Assembly: GCA_008360955.1 (NCBI GenBank)
Contig: LUCM01008480.1
Coordinates: forward strand, 190,262 to 254,261
Reading direction: 5' to 3'
DNA: 64,000 nt
Source: Fasciolopsis buskii
Lineage: Eukaryota; Platyhelminthes; Trematoda; Plagiorchiida; Fasciolidae
Shown here: positions 11,573-24,100 of the stretch, piece after piece
Position numbering within the stretch: position 1 is the stretch's first letter
Layout: each line of letters begins with the position of its first letter
Position numbers and translations under genes: made by a program
Notes under the pieces: model-generated
Told to the model about the DNA's origin: nothing
The model's database searches: none
Seen by the model: only the letters and a program-made list of their open reading frames with translations

Positions 11573-13675
11573 ATGCGCATAACAAAGTTACTTGTGTGGA
11601 AGTAAAACAACTATTACATCGAGAAAATAACAGGTAATTACAGAAGAAGAATTGCGGGTTTACCCTAGTTTGCAATCAAAAGGATTTGCTGAATCACTTA
11701 ATCAATAGAATTTATTATTTGTCCATTATCAGATTCTAGATCATGCCGTAGTGAACAGGGCAAAACGCTTTCCTCAACAGCGAGAAGTTTTACGTAAACT
11801 GAGTTTGCCTACAACCATTCTTGATGGACAACGATATTTCTAGTCACGAAAAATCTAATCAGCTGATAAGTGAAAGCTGAAATGAGGGTCATTTGATGAC
11901 TCGTAGGCAAACGTTCATATTTTTCTCGTGATATGATGTCCCAAATGTGGTGGTTAGCATTCTGAATGCATTTATTCAAGAAATTTGAAACCTAGACCTT
12001 GTCTAAAGACTCGTACTTAGTCAAACAAACATTCTGTCTTATTTAACAAGAGATTTAAGCCAGAGCAAACTTTTAAACGTTTGAAAGACCAATTAAACCC
12101 CGAAAGACTACCGAAAGAGACATTAGTTGGAAAATCTCGTCATCAGCAAAGCGAAGATATATGCCTAAGGGCTGATTTGCGCTTTTACGAACAAACAAGT
12201 TTATATGTCAACTCGGTGTTCTATGAAGCAGACATGCTAGGAGGACGCGCATTTGCAGATTTCATCTCTGTTTACTTCGATTTTATTTTGGCGGTCGATT
12301 GGTTTTGTTAATATGTGCACAGTATACCGAGGCTTAAAGAATTATGACTTGCAGTGCAACGATTTTGAAAGACTCTCTAGGAGAGGTACTTTCATATTAA
12401 GTTTGGGGAATTTCTTTGGCTGAACACTTGAAGACAATATTTGACTGGCTAATGTCCAACTCTTTTTGTCAAACGACTCAATTGTTAAGAAAATCAAACT
12501 AGAATTTGACTGTAGTATTTCAAACCTTATACTAGCTCCCTATTCTTCTAAACCAATATGGATAAAACTCGAACTTTAAATAACTGTTTGTTTTTTCTTT
12601 AGATTTCACGTTTCTCACATCTTTTCGGCTGTTGGCAAAAACAAAATGTCCGCGACCATTGGACATTTCACTAAGGAGAGTACTATGTGAGCAACTTGCA
12701 TCAAAATCTGTCCCGTGCTGTTAGGAATAACCATCAGAATCCCTAAGCCAGTAGGCAAAATATCACCTGCAGGATGAATCTACATTCTTTAGGATGCTGT
12801 TCCAGTCTGCGTCATTCTCTAAGCTTACTTCATCGACAGCTCTCATTTTCTTGCTCGAACGAATCACGTGCACATCGTTTTTGTTCAAGGCTTGCCCGTT
12901 TTCCCCAATTCATCATTCCGATTGGCCAATTTATCTGATTGGTCTTGGTTGTGACCATTGCCAGCTGGGGCACAATTTGACAAGACCTTTTTTCTGAAAA
13001 CATCACAAAATCGTCCTGCAAATCCTTTAGCAGTAAAAAGAATGGGAGACAGCACAATTACACAAATATTTTTGGGGTATATTTTTTGAGGAGGCGTTAC
13101 TGCCTTTTTTGAGCTGTCTCATAAGCCCCATACGTTCAAATTGGTCCTCATACACCCTTAAACATCATTCCACCCATGTACTCGTGCGCTTGTTTTCCCT
13201 CACAGTGAGCAAAGCGTGGGCGTGCCTGTGTGTGTGTGTGTGGTTGCATGTGCGATTGCATGTGCATGCGTGTCTAGAGAAGATGAGACTGTAGGACGCT
13301 TGTAGATACCACTTTCTTGCTCCTGCTTAAATGAACTGAAATCGAAATGCTTATTTTTTGAAAGCAACGATAGTCGGTATTTAACAAGGGAAACGCATCC
13401 AAATTCTATTAATTTTTGATATTTCTCTGTGGGGACAGATTAACCGCTTAGCAGATCGCGTGCAGACGAACAAAACCGGTATTTCCCTAAGTTCGTGAAC
13501 TCCACCTGCTGGTTCCCGAAGGAAACAGAGTGACTGCGGCGCCTTAGGCACGGACTTACAGACACACGGAAAGGTAAACGCCACGGTGTTGTCCTAAATG
13601 ATAGCGAGACCTGATCCTGGTCGAGTTGATATCACACCAAACAAGCTCATGTATACCGGTCATCGGACATGTGTC
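11573..13675. other. Non-coding stretch upstream of the neuropeptide exon
   Basis: No convincing gene. It includes a short (TG)n run at about 13227-13243. The proximal promoter and 5' untranslated region of the neuropeptide gene should lie in the last few hundred bases, but no clear TATA box or initiator could be assigned. Confidence 0.4.
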
Positions 13676-13989
13676 ATGGGTACGCGCAAATTTGCTGTCC
13701 TGGTTTGGTGGATCTATGTGCTAATTTGTGCTGTTGAAGATTCATCATCCTTTACAAGGAAAACAGCTGGTCCGCAGTGTGAGAACTTCACGGTACTTTG
13801 TCAACCACATGATCTGAGATTGCATTCCAAAGATCTGAATCAGATACAAACAGTTTCCTCGTTTACAATATTGCCGGTTGCAGAAGCTGTTCCAGTTCCA
13901 TTGGCCATTCCAGTTTTTGAAACTGATCGGGAATTAATTGCTTACGTGAGGGCGTTAAATGTGTACTTCCAAGTGTTTGGACGTACCAG
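13676..13989 (+). CDS. Neuropeptide F/Y-type precursor, first coding exon
   Basis: The exon encodes a secreted peptide precursor. Starting at ATG 13676, the product has a basic n-region (GTRK), a hydrophobic core (FAVLVWWIYVLICAV) and a likely signal cleavage after LICA. The exon ends with ELIAYVRALNVYFQVFGRT followed by AG of an Arg codon. If Phe or Tyr follows, the two Tyr residues sit 10 and 17 places from the C-terminus. That is the hallmark spacing of flatworm and other invertebrate neuropeptide F (NPF). The usual GRPRF end would be GRTR-F/Y here, with Thr for Pro. The donor is a perfect AG/GTAAGT inside the Arg codon (phase 2), the position of the conserved NPY/NPF-family intron. An in-frame upstream ATG (13598) would bury the signal peptide, so I prefer 13676. 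About 80 residues separate the signal from the C-terminal motif, which is long for this family. One NFT glycosylation sequon and an RK dibasic site are present. Confidence 0.8.
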
Positions 13990-13996
13990 GTAAGTC
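13988..13996 (+). other. Splice donor of the NPF-like exon
   Basis: AG/GTAAGTC is a consensus 5' splice site. The AG before the cut supplies the first two bases of the C-terminal Arg codon. Confidence 0.8.
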
Positions 13997-16900
13997 ACAG
14001 AATACAAGCCATTTACAAAAGGGTTTGATTAACTTATTCATGGCTTTAGTCTGTCGTTTATGATTCTAGCAGGTTTGAGGACAATATATCTAAATGTTCC
14101 TGAAATGGAACAAAGGTTGTCTAGCGCTTTTATAATAACTCGAACACCGGGATGAATAACTCCTGTTAGCCTTGATGTTTCCTGCATTCTTCCCATAGTT
14201 TTTAGTGTGATATTGGTAATGTTGTCTTGTATCCACCAGTCATTCTTACACCCCCCCCCAAATGGTTTGCAATGTGTTGTTTTAGCTGATATTTCTGACA
14301 GCACGTACTCTAGTGTTATAAACCGTAACCATCTCGGTTACCGAATTGGTCCCATCTACCACTCGCGAGAAATGAACTCAAAGTTGCCTGTGCCTTGATT
14401 AATCATAATGCATAGTTTTTCATCGGTTGCCGGGTATATGCACGTGTTTGATTAGTTCCATTTCTCTTCTAAATTTGACTCGATGGTCCCTATAACTCAG
14501 TATAGGAATTTTCAAATGTTTCATTCAGTCGCTTTATTCCGAAGAACTGGAAGTCGATTTTTCTGCGTGACTTGCATTGGAAGAACGAAATATGGTAATT
14601 TTTTTTAAATAGGTATGCTGATGGTTGTGTTTGAACGAACTCGAATACAATTCTTGAAAATAAGAAAAGAAATGAAATTTCATTCTTTTTTATTCATGAA
14701 ACCATGAAACTATTGGTTGGAACATGAAGACCAAAAATGGACGAACAATAACGGGACTGAAACTTCAAAACGGTGATGATGTAGCCAGGCAAAATGTTTT
14801 TGACGCTTGCATGTCTGCACCACCTTAGAGATCGGAATGAAAGAATCGGTCAACTGCCAGTCCGTTGTTCGTGGGTGAACTTTTCAAACAGCGAACTCGG
14901 TGACTTCCTGTGTGCCGATTACATTTTCTGACCATTGAAGTTGTCAGCTCGACCGGTGATGAAACATTTACTATGTGAACGCCAAGCTCAGCGATCCGAA
15001 CCCCATGAAAACCAACGACTTGGGCTGAGACATCCAGTGAAAAAACACTAGTAAAAACGACTAAAATTTATCATGAAGATTTAGGGGAATTATTTCACTG
15101 TATTTTATGTCGCCTTCAGTTAAAACATCAGGAGTTTTTTAATGAACTCGTCCGTTCTAAGTCAAGTGCTGTATGCTATTATTGAGTCGATATGACTTAG
15201 CTGCAAATGGATGGACCAACTACTGCATGTGCCTTGTTTCCAAGTAGCAAAATGCAACGCAAAAGTTGGCGTGTATTCACTGTAGATCAATCGTGGATGA
15301 CTTAGCGACAGTTTTCCATTCATGGAATGTATGATATCAAGGGATTTGAAAAGTCCGATCAATCTGATCTATTGTATGAAGTAAGAACGAGGAATCCACT
15401 TTCTTAGCTTTTTGTCTTCTTTCAAGGATAGTGTGGCACGCACCTTAGCTGTAGGGCGGGCCAGAAGAAGAAATCGAAAGGAACGCTTAGAATCCTAAAA
15501 TATCCCATTCAATCGGTTGCTATCCATACCAGTAACTTACAAGGGGTGTGATTTGTGTTAAAAACTCAAACTGATTTGCATTAGCGTTCGGTCAATTGAT
15601 TAGTACAGCCGTTGGTACCAACGAGTGGCTGTGTTCAGTTCCGATAAAAACTTTTCTGCAAAATGAAACAAAATCGCATTAACCGATAAAACCTTGCCTG
15701 GTGTTACATTTAAAATGAATTAGTCTGTATGATTTGTTGAAGGTATTACTTCTAGAGCAGGAAAAAAATAAGAAATAGTAATAATGATATTAGGGGCTAA
15801 TGGTGAAACTGCCTTCAGCAACGTCCGATGACCATCACAGGGAACTTGAATACTTCAGATTACCCAGACAAGTGTCTCTTTTGGCATTGCCCTAAGCCAC
15901 CAACCATTTGCTAGTTTTTAGTTATTTTAAGGCGACACGGTGAGCCAGATATTACGTCGTTTCAGAATAGCTGGAATTGAATCAGGAACCTACTGGAGAT
16001 CTCACTCGTCAACACTGTTCCCTTCCAAATGAAGGTGACCGACGGGGCTAATCAACCCCGGGCAATTCTTGTGCCTCATTCGAATAGGCGTTTGCGTAAC
16101 ACCGGACGTTCACATAAGACATTTATGGATGGGAGCCACGTTTATGGTAGCGCAGTGGTCGAACATCTTCCCAAAGATCGGTAGGTTGCCGATGTAATTT
16201 TGACTCGTTGTGGCAATGTTTGGATGCACTATGCGTGGGTGGAGTTTTAATTTTACATCTGCTATTTATTCGGCCAAGTGTTCCTCATAAATTATTTCAG
16301 ACTAAAACAAACTGTTCCTGTTTACAATTGTCGAAGAAAAGTCATTTTGGCGATATTTTGCCACCATGAAAATCCAAACACATAAATGAAAGAGGTATAA
16401 GATACATCATTAGTTCTGCATCATTTTGTCCTATCTTAACACAGTAAAAGGCAGTCCACTTGACGTGTGTTTGCCTAGGCAGAATTCTGAACTCACGTGG
16501 AACACATACATGACTGGGAAAATGTCATACCGGAAACACTTGGGCGAAACTGCTAGCTTATAACTTGATAGCGACCGACTTGACTTGTTTGCCATTCGCG
16601 AGTTGGTGTGCACAGATCGACGATGACAACACATTTTACCGGCTTTGGGTTCACTGTCTCATAGATTAATTCTCAATTCTGACCTTTTATGGCCTTACCA
16701 GAAATCCCAGTGATTGTATTCAATTTAGGGGAATGAACGTGGTACGTGAAACTTTGTTTTTTGGACGACTTTATTTACAAAGTAATCACGCAAATGCCAA
16801 GCTTAGTGCACCTCGCAAGTACCCCGGGGAAATTACTTGATTTGGAAAACAGAACTGCATTAAACTTGCAGTTTCTCATTACGAATTAGGCCACAGGCAA

Positions 16901-19900
16901 AAGGGTGATATCTATGTTCCTCATAGATAAAAGTGCACCATTATTTATTTGGCTTCGATCACTTCTCAGGATAGAGAGATATGCCTTCATTCAGTTAATT
17001 CGTGGCAGGTAGCGGACTTCAGAAAAACGAGCTTATCTCTACCTTTGTCGTAAACAACAGTAATGGTCAACAACACTAAGGCGTTTCTCTTAATCAACGG
17101 CAGTTCGTTCAGGTTTTCGCATGAGCTAGTTTCCACATCGGAGTAAGGAAAAAATACAGACGAAAACCATCCTCCCACACGCATTAAGATAGACTTCATG
17201 TGCGTCTGCTTAACGCATATGACCATCTGGATAGCATATCTGAATTTGTGATTATTTTGAGCAATATCATAAACCAAAACTTAGTAAATCGTAAAGCTGA
17301 ATAAATTCTTCTCTCGTTTTCAAAAAGAAGCAGTCATCCGTTAAAACCTACCATGCAATGGTTGGTTAGAAATTGTGATAACAAGAGTTATCAGTCATTG
17401 ATACAAAAGATATCATGCTTGTATGAACAGTTAGCTCCCCTTGTCCGCCATAGGCTTGTCAGTGGAACAAAAAATGTGGTTATTCAATTGTTTGTCACAC
17501 ATATGAACTTAATAACATTTGGCATCTCCGAGAATCATCAAGATCTGCCCCATCTAGCCATCCTCAAACGTTACCCATAGTAACAAAACAAACGAAAGAC
17601 AAACACAATATATTCATCCTTTTTATTTGTCTGATTTTGGAGTCAATCTGGCTTGGGTATCCATTTAGGAAAGTGACCGGTTCAGAAGACTGAATACACT
17701 GCGGGTATGCACTCGGAAACCGTTATTCAGGACTAAGCACGTGAATAATCTTGAGCACCGGTTAGCGATTCTTCATTCAGTTCAACGGACTAGATCTCTC
17801 ATTGGTCATGTTAAAGGAATTGTAGAAGTAAAATCATAGTAGAAATCGTAAAGTTGGTAGCTTTTAATTAAATTGACCCATTTAAGGTTTATTTGATGTA
17901 GTTCGCAAGGTCTTAAAATGATTAATTCAGTGGAAACTGAGGGGTTAGAACGCAGCACGGCATGATACTGACTGCGTGGTCAAGCCAATGTCAAAAATAA
18001 CCTTAGACGTTAGGCATTCGTGGTTGGTTACTCATTGCAAACACAAAGGCTAAGTGGGTAACTTTGATAACAACAAAGGGTCTAGGAAATTTAGTAAATT
18101 TAAACGAATAAAAGTCCACAAGCGACAGTTAGAATAACCCAAGCGGTTCCTCAGCGTCGAACAACCAAAATTTGCCTGATGGAGACAATGTTTGGTGCAT
18201 AACTTTGAAACGTATTTGTTTTCAGAAGTACTCGACTAAAGCGATTGATCACTGAAGTGCAGCAATACCGAATAAATAACTAAAATGGCAAGTGGCAGTT
18301 TCAAAGCCAAGAGATGCAGGTTACTTCTCTGCGACTAAATAGGCGTTCAAAATTTCTTCTTTTGGTATGCAATGAACTGTATAAATCTCAAAGAAATTAT
18401 CGCCGATGCAACCGAAATAGACCAAGTAGACTTGGCAAACCACAGCCTTCGCTGTCATTGGTTGTGATAGGAGAAATGCTTGAAACTGTACACGATTTAT
18501 GCACGAAAACCTGGACAATTTGAACGAGGCGAGTGACCTACTCTGAAGGTATTCCACAGACGTTTATAAGTATCTAGGTTTTTTGCGCCTCGGTGGCCAG
18601 CCAAAAGATAATTACATTTTTACTTCGCGGTTTGTTGTGCTTTATTTGTAGTACTGGAGATTTGTTTGCTGTTTTCGCCTCAGACTTAGCCAGCTCCACT
18701 ATGTGGGATCCGCAGTGTGGATAAAGGTTGGATTAAATTGTAACAAATTGTAATACGGGGTTGTCTTTGTACTTTGTCTCAAAAAGGTGCCCATATTTTC
18801 AAGATCACGGAAAGGTAAAGCGATCTGAGGATTATTTCGATGATCACTACGATAGAAGTTTTCCCTTGAAACTAGCATGATGTCAGTTTACAAGAATTTA
18901 CGCTATAAGCATGATAAATTGGTTGTCCTGTAAGGTGTCTTGTATCAGCATCTTTGCCGTAGTTCATCGAAACGACTTCCTGTATCCGGGGCAATGGAAA
19001 AGCCAGCAATCGGTCCCTTATCATTTTGACTGTTTTCTAATCCCCGACTGGTAATTGTTCAATTTTCTACAAAAACACTGGAGCCTACTAACGTCGGTAA
19101 AGTAGGAAATTGGATGACATTTATTTACACGATGCACCTTCTCCTTTCGTTCTTAAACCACGGAACTCCAATATTGGCAACATTTTTGAATTTTTGATCG
19201 TCAAATACCTCCACTTTAAGGATACTATGCGTTTGAGTAGCAATTCCTATACCCGAAAAGAAGTCTGGCTGGCCAACCGTTCAAACTTTGGTTCCCATGA
19301 CCGACAGTATGATTAGAAAATTTCAAAAGTCAGTCGTGCTTACAATTCAGTTTTAATTTTCAATTAATCGGACTATTGTTGGCATTTCTCTCGTGGCAGC
19401 TGAAGACGGAATATTATTCCTAATTTATGATTTGCGCTGCTTCTTAGAGTTGTTGGCAAATTGCAAAAACTAGTAAGCGGAGTGACCCCCCATTTGGGTG
19501 AGAGACAAAGATCGGGCGAAATAGTTTGACAGTTATACGGCGTGACGAAGACTTCCACGTAGAAAAAAAAACAATTTTTTGAACTCATTGATAAATCAGA
19601 AGTGCAGAACCGATGAATAGGATTTACAGCCTTGGACTTTCCAATTTGAGGACTGTTTTATTATTAGAAACTTGAAAACCTCGTTCAGAATGTATCCACA
19701 TACTCTCGGTGATTCTTTCTCTCAGTACTGATGTAAATTGTGGACCAGCTTTTATTCCATCGGTCTGCGCTGTAGGTTTGACGTATTGCGAACTACCGGA
19801 AGCGTGGGAAGCATCCGTTCTCGGTTTGGTTTACCGCAAAATTTCTCTGCTTGTGCGATTATTTGCCCGTTTGAACTGAGACGCTAAAGTAGCTTTTCTA

Positions 19901-20371
19901 CTAGGTGACATTTTACTATTCAAGATCTGCCAGGAGTAGACCAAATCGGAAAATGGTGCTTTAAGGTTTGGATGCTGTGGAATTATTCTGGGCAGAATGA
20001 AATACAATAAACTAATTGCACTTCACATACATCTAAGTAATTTGGTCCAAATAAATTACTAAATTAATGTTTATGACTTGCTTCATGCATGTTTGTGTTG
20101 GAAGGGGCGTGCCTGAAAACTACTGGGACCCAGTGCAAACGGGAGAAAAGGGGAATAAAAAAGGGAAACTCTGAGAATTTGAAGTGGATCCGAAGCACAT
20201 AAATTATCACTACGTCAGGTGTGGTGATGAGTTTTGGGAGAGCAAACTGCCGCCTACCACCAAAGTTAGCGGGATTCAAACTATTGAAAGTTTTGGCGAA
20301 GATGCTTATTCTGTTTAACCATAGCTGGTCTTGTATCATCGCGCAGTTCCTCATTAAGAAATGAATTATTA
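13997..20371. other. Presumed intron of the NPF-like gene, with repeat remnants
   Basis: No convincing exon. A nine-base C run lies near 14252. A repeat shared with 38.15 kb lies at 14950-15032. The 17353-17580 frame is open but has no recognised motif or good splice sites. Confidence 0.35.
14950..15032 (+). repeat. Low-copy dispersed repeat, copy A
   Basis: Shares ctcagcgat and cccatgaaaaccaac, plus surrounding similarity beginning at ctcgac, with 38154-38232 in the same orientation. The family is unknown, and about 80 bases are visible. Confidence 0.5.
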
Positions 20372-20611
20372 TTGTACTATCAACAGTGCATTTTCACCTC
20401 TCTCGGACCGGGTTCAAACGGTTGTGAGCCAGACGCATTAGTCATCAGGCAGGCTTTTAACAGTTTTTTAACTTTGGCGCCTGATAATCTATGTATTCGT
20501 CACCCATCTCTAGGACTACCATTGGAAGACTGTAAACGCTTGTTGAATACGCAGAATCCTGGATGGAACGGCTGGAAGCCTTTTGCAACTATAAGACGTG
20601 ACTGGCATTAA
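20372..20611 (+). CDS. Candidate terminal exon, unknown protein
   Basis: I do not recognise this protein. The open frame ends in TAA at 20609-20611. It reads protein-like from about 20437 onward (DALVIRQAFNSFL, then LPLEDCKRLL and NPGWNGWKPFATIRRDW). Its acidic/basic balance and four Trp residues are unlike the AT-rich noise frames around it. A pyrimidine-rich tract (cattttcacctctctc) precedes possible acceptors near 20430-20436. No AATAAA follows within a few hundred bases. It could be a chance frame. Confidence 0.25.
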   Translation: MYYQQCIFTSLGPGSNGCEPDALVIRQAFNSFLTLAPDNLCIRHPSLGLPLEDCKRLLNTQNPGWNGWKPFATIRRDWH

Positions 20612-20808
20612 TAGTTTGTAAAACGTTTTCAATCCTTAACTTTTTTATTTTAAGCCACATTCTGCTGCGTTTTTGATAACGTAACGGAATGCTGGGAGCG
20701 GAATCTGTGCACAATGCGCGACTGATCGACAGTGAGAAAGCTGTAACCCAAGTCGTTCAAGCGAAAATTTCATGATGATCACAGAGTGAACAGTCATTAA
20801 TTTAATGA

Positions 20809-20870
20809 TGAAACGAATGAAGTGATGGGAATTTTACAATTCACACTTAAACTAAATTTCATTCGTTTCA
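20809..20870. repeat. Small inverted repeat
   Basis: TGAAACGAATGAA at 20809-20821 is repeated exactly in inverse orientation at 20858-20870, with a 36-base loop. No family recognised. Confidence 0.6.
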
Positions 20871-20983
20871 CTAAACTTTTGTGCTTAACGTACAGAAGAG
20901 CGATGCCGTTCAGGCTTACTTGTCAATGCATCAGGGTATCTAGGTAAAAAGAACTTGAGGATAAAGTACTAATGCATTTTCAG

Positions 20984-21180
20984 CAGGCCAATGGTTTTAC
21001 GGTTAGGTTCCTTACAATTTTCACAATCAGATTTGTTGAATTTTTCTATGGTTCACGAAATCCCCCTGCAGGAGACACGTTGGGAATCCTCGTGTTTGCG
21101 GATGAATTGGCTGGAGGTTTTAGAGAAAAGGAATACCTGAAAGTCGGCAATAACGACCAACTATGCCGTCCGTTTTCACA
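20984..21180 (+). CDS. Candidate internal exon, unknown protein
   Basis: A strong 3' splice context (branch-like tactaat, then gcattttcag) ends at 20983. From there the phase-0 frame reads QANGFTVRFL, FFYGSRNPPAGDTLG, LVFADELAGGFREKEYLK and NNDQLCRPF. No strong donor was fixed, and the frame stays open to 21259. I do not recognise the protein. The composition and the splice signal raise it slightly above background. It lies inside the presumed NPF-like intron on the same strand, so a separate gene would be implied. Confidence 0.25.
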
Positions 21181-24100
21181 TGTATGCTGTTCACCATTTA
21201 GCATGCTAATTCTATATTTCGGTATCCAGTTTAGTTGTACCGCTCATTCACTCTTATGAATAATTTCAGTTGCAAAACAGGAAGCGAGTGACGGAACACA
21301 ACAGCTAGTATCCCAGTACACTAGTGGCGTCTCAGGCAATATCTTAAAGATGTATGGGAACTCAAACACCGTTTTATCTCAGTTATGAGCTCATCCGCAG
21401 CTCAGTTACTGGTAATGCTTAAGGAATAAGAGACAGAAACGGTCTTATCCACTATCCAGTTACGTTTGCTAAAGCCCCCTTTTTGGGGTATTTAAATGCG
21501 CACCTAGTGCACATTTAGAGTCAACGACTCGTGGATTTGCCTTTTGAATTAACAGATTCGTTTATTTTACCCACTAAGAGTGTACTTCAACTTGTTTATA
21601 CAAACGGAATCACGACACAGAAAACAATAAAAAACTGTCTTGCAGTAATTGAGGATTTTGCTTCAAATAAAAGTTTATTTTAGTCAGTAACAGTGGCTAG
21701 CACCTCCATAATTAAGGCAGAAGGCAAGTCAAAAGAACTGCTCGCTTGTGGCATGCTCAATGGATTTTCGGCCAAAATATAATTTAAAATTAATATAACT
21801 GTTAAAGTCTCGGCTAGGTTCGAATCCCTAGATACAAGTAACTCAAGCATTTGTACCACTTGTAAGTGTTCAATATATATTCATTAGTAACACTCATTAA
21901 AATTTCTCTACTATTCCGTTGATAATAATGCATTTGGAAATTTGCATTTTTGCAGCAACTGCTTAGTATACTTGCCAAAATTCAAAGCAACGTTTAATTG
22001 GAACCTCAGAAACCACAATCTCGAGAGACTCGATCTGTGATAGGTAAATTAAAAAAACAAAAGCCCAGCCAGTTCTTATGCAGTTTACCCTATACACATT
22101 TAAGGGAAAGGTTTTGTCCGCAACAATCCTGGGGGAGCTTCTTCTTCGTTTGTTCCGAAATGTGTGACAGAAAGATCCATCTTCGATAAACTTCAAATTA
22201 CTGTAAGTAAGAATGCTACTATGAAAATTCCAAAGTCATTAATATGGACAGCGGAGACAGTCGTGAGAAAATTCGTCACAATCTTATTGGCTGGATAGAT
22301 CATTACGGATGAGCTTTCGTCCACTTGTCTTGTTGTACCTTTGAAACTTAGGCTATTATGCCCGGGAGATGTTTGTTTCTGGAAATACTATAAAAATACC
22401 AGGCGTATAACGCCCAGAAAGCTGCATCCTGAAGTTGTTTCCCTGATTAAATAGACGTTCAATTGCGCATAACGCATGGGCAGCTTTTACCAAGTGGTGT
22501 GTAAACAATGTTATCAGCCGGTACCATATGCTACGACTGCTCGAGCAAGCTCCTGGGTCAAGGAAAAACGGATCAGGGGAGAATGATCCAAGTAATTACG
22601 GTTTATCTGATCGAAATGCCCATATCCATCAAGCTAATTAGAATGTTCGTCAGTTTGCACTAACCACATCTAGGCTGTTCCCAAGGCCTCCTCTCCGTTT
22701 GTTAGTTACTAAAAATGCTCGGTATTTTTTTAGCATTTAAAGCAAAATGTGCATAAATAGCAAAATTTTCTGTGTAAATTATTTAAACTTGAACAATCGC
22801 AACACGTTTCCGGAATCTCCGACCGATGCGTTTGGGAAAAATTGCGAAGCAAACCTCGATGTTCAAGAAACGAGTTCTTGCGAAAGATTTTGAAAAATCG
22901 TGTTGGATGCGGCTCAGGTTGTTGATTTTCTTTTGGGTTCCTCTTCCTAAGTCTGGTGCTCACATCGAAGACGTTACATCACCGCTCAAGGTGACATCGC
23001 TCTCGTGTGTGCAAGTATTTTTACCTCCCAGTAAATGACTAGCATGTCCAGAATTTTGTAGTGTACAACCTGTTAATTAAGTCGTAAAATGCGGAAGGGC
23101 TATCGAAATTAGACTAATCGTATTACGTTTTCGCCTTTGCAACGCGCTAGTGAAATCAAAATAGAATTTTTGATAGGTTTATCGGAAACAGGCATAGTCA
23201 TCACAGAGTACAAATTCTTTGTCCAAACACAACCGTTTGATCGGACCGTGTTGCTAAGATTTTTAACCACAATTTGGGATTATTTCAAACCAAATAAACT
23301 GAATTTCAATTTGACCAGGCCTCACTTATTGCTTTTTGAGTGCAAATCAACTGAATTATTAAGAAGATCAAATCATTTCAAAACTACAAAGTGTTGTCAA
23401 CGAGCCCCACCTGTTAAGAGCCCAAGGAAAATTCACATGAACGATTTCGGACGAAAGATTAGAGAATGCTGGAATGACTTTTTCAGTTGGGCAGCTATTA
23501 CCGCTCATTTTCTCATGGCCAACAAATGAACTTTCAACCGTCATCGTCGATGTTGTGTTTAAGACCCTCAACTGTTAGAAATAAAGGCTATATGGTGTCG
23601 GGAGTTATGCAGCATCATCCAAATGTATTACCTAACCGAAGAGCCATTTGCTGGACATTTCTGAGGTGCCACGGTTTGCCACGGTGACCGAGAATTTCAG
23701 ACAACCGTGCATCTGGACATTACCCATTCTAGCTGAATCTGCAACAGCCAACCAAATGGGGAAGTGGAGGGAAAAAGCTCAAATGGCATTTAAACCGGAG
23801 AGACCGATCGTCGGCATAGCATCACACCATCTCACAAAGATTCGTTTATTTTCTCGGTGAAATTTCGTCAACTATGCGAATAGTTTTGTTTGCTTTCTGA
23901 ACAAGCTGAACAGTCCTCCTCAACTTTGTTTTTGACTCGTTTCTTTTCAAGCTGAACTCTTCACTTTTCAACCCTAGTTGGACAGACTTTGATAAAACTG
24001 TCTAGTGCGTGCACATAATTAAGTTTGCAGCAGGCATGAATAGGAATACGAAATTCAAACCATCCAGTTAGATGGTTTTAGCAATAATATATTTTCCGTT

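Noticed and set aside
21814..21824. B-box-like ggttcgaatcc, considered as a tRNA gene
   Set aside because: No A box at the right distance and no acceptor-stem pairing.
23137..23529. 130-codon plus-strand open frame
   Set aside because: No start context, motif or splice signal. Parts of the minus strand are also open.
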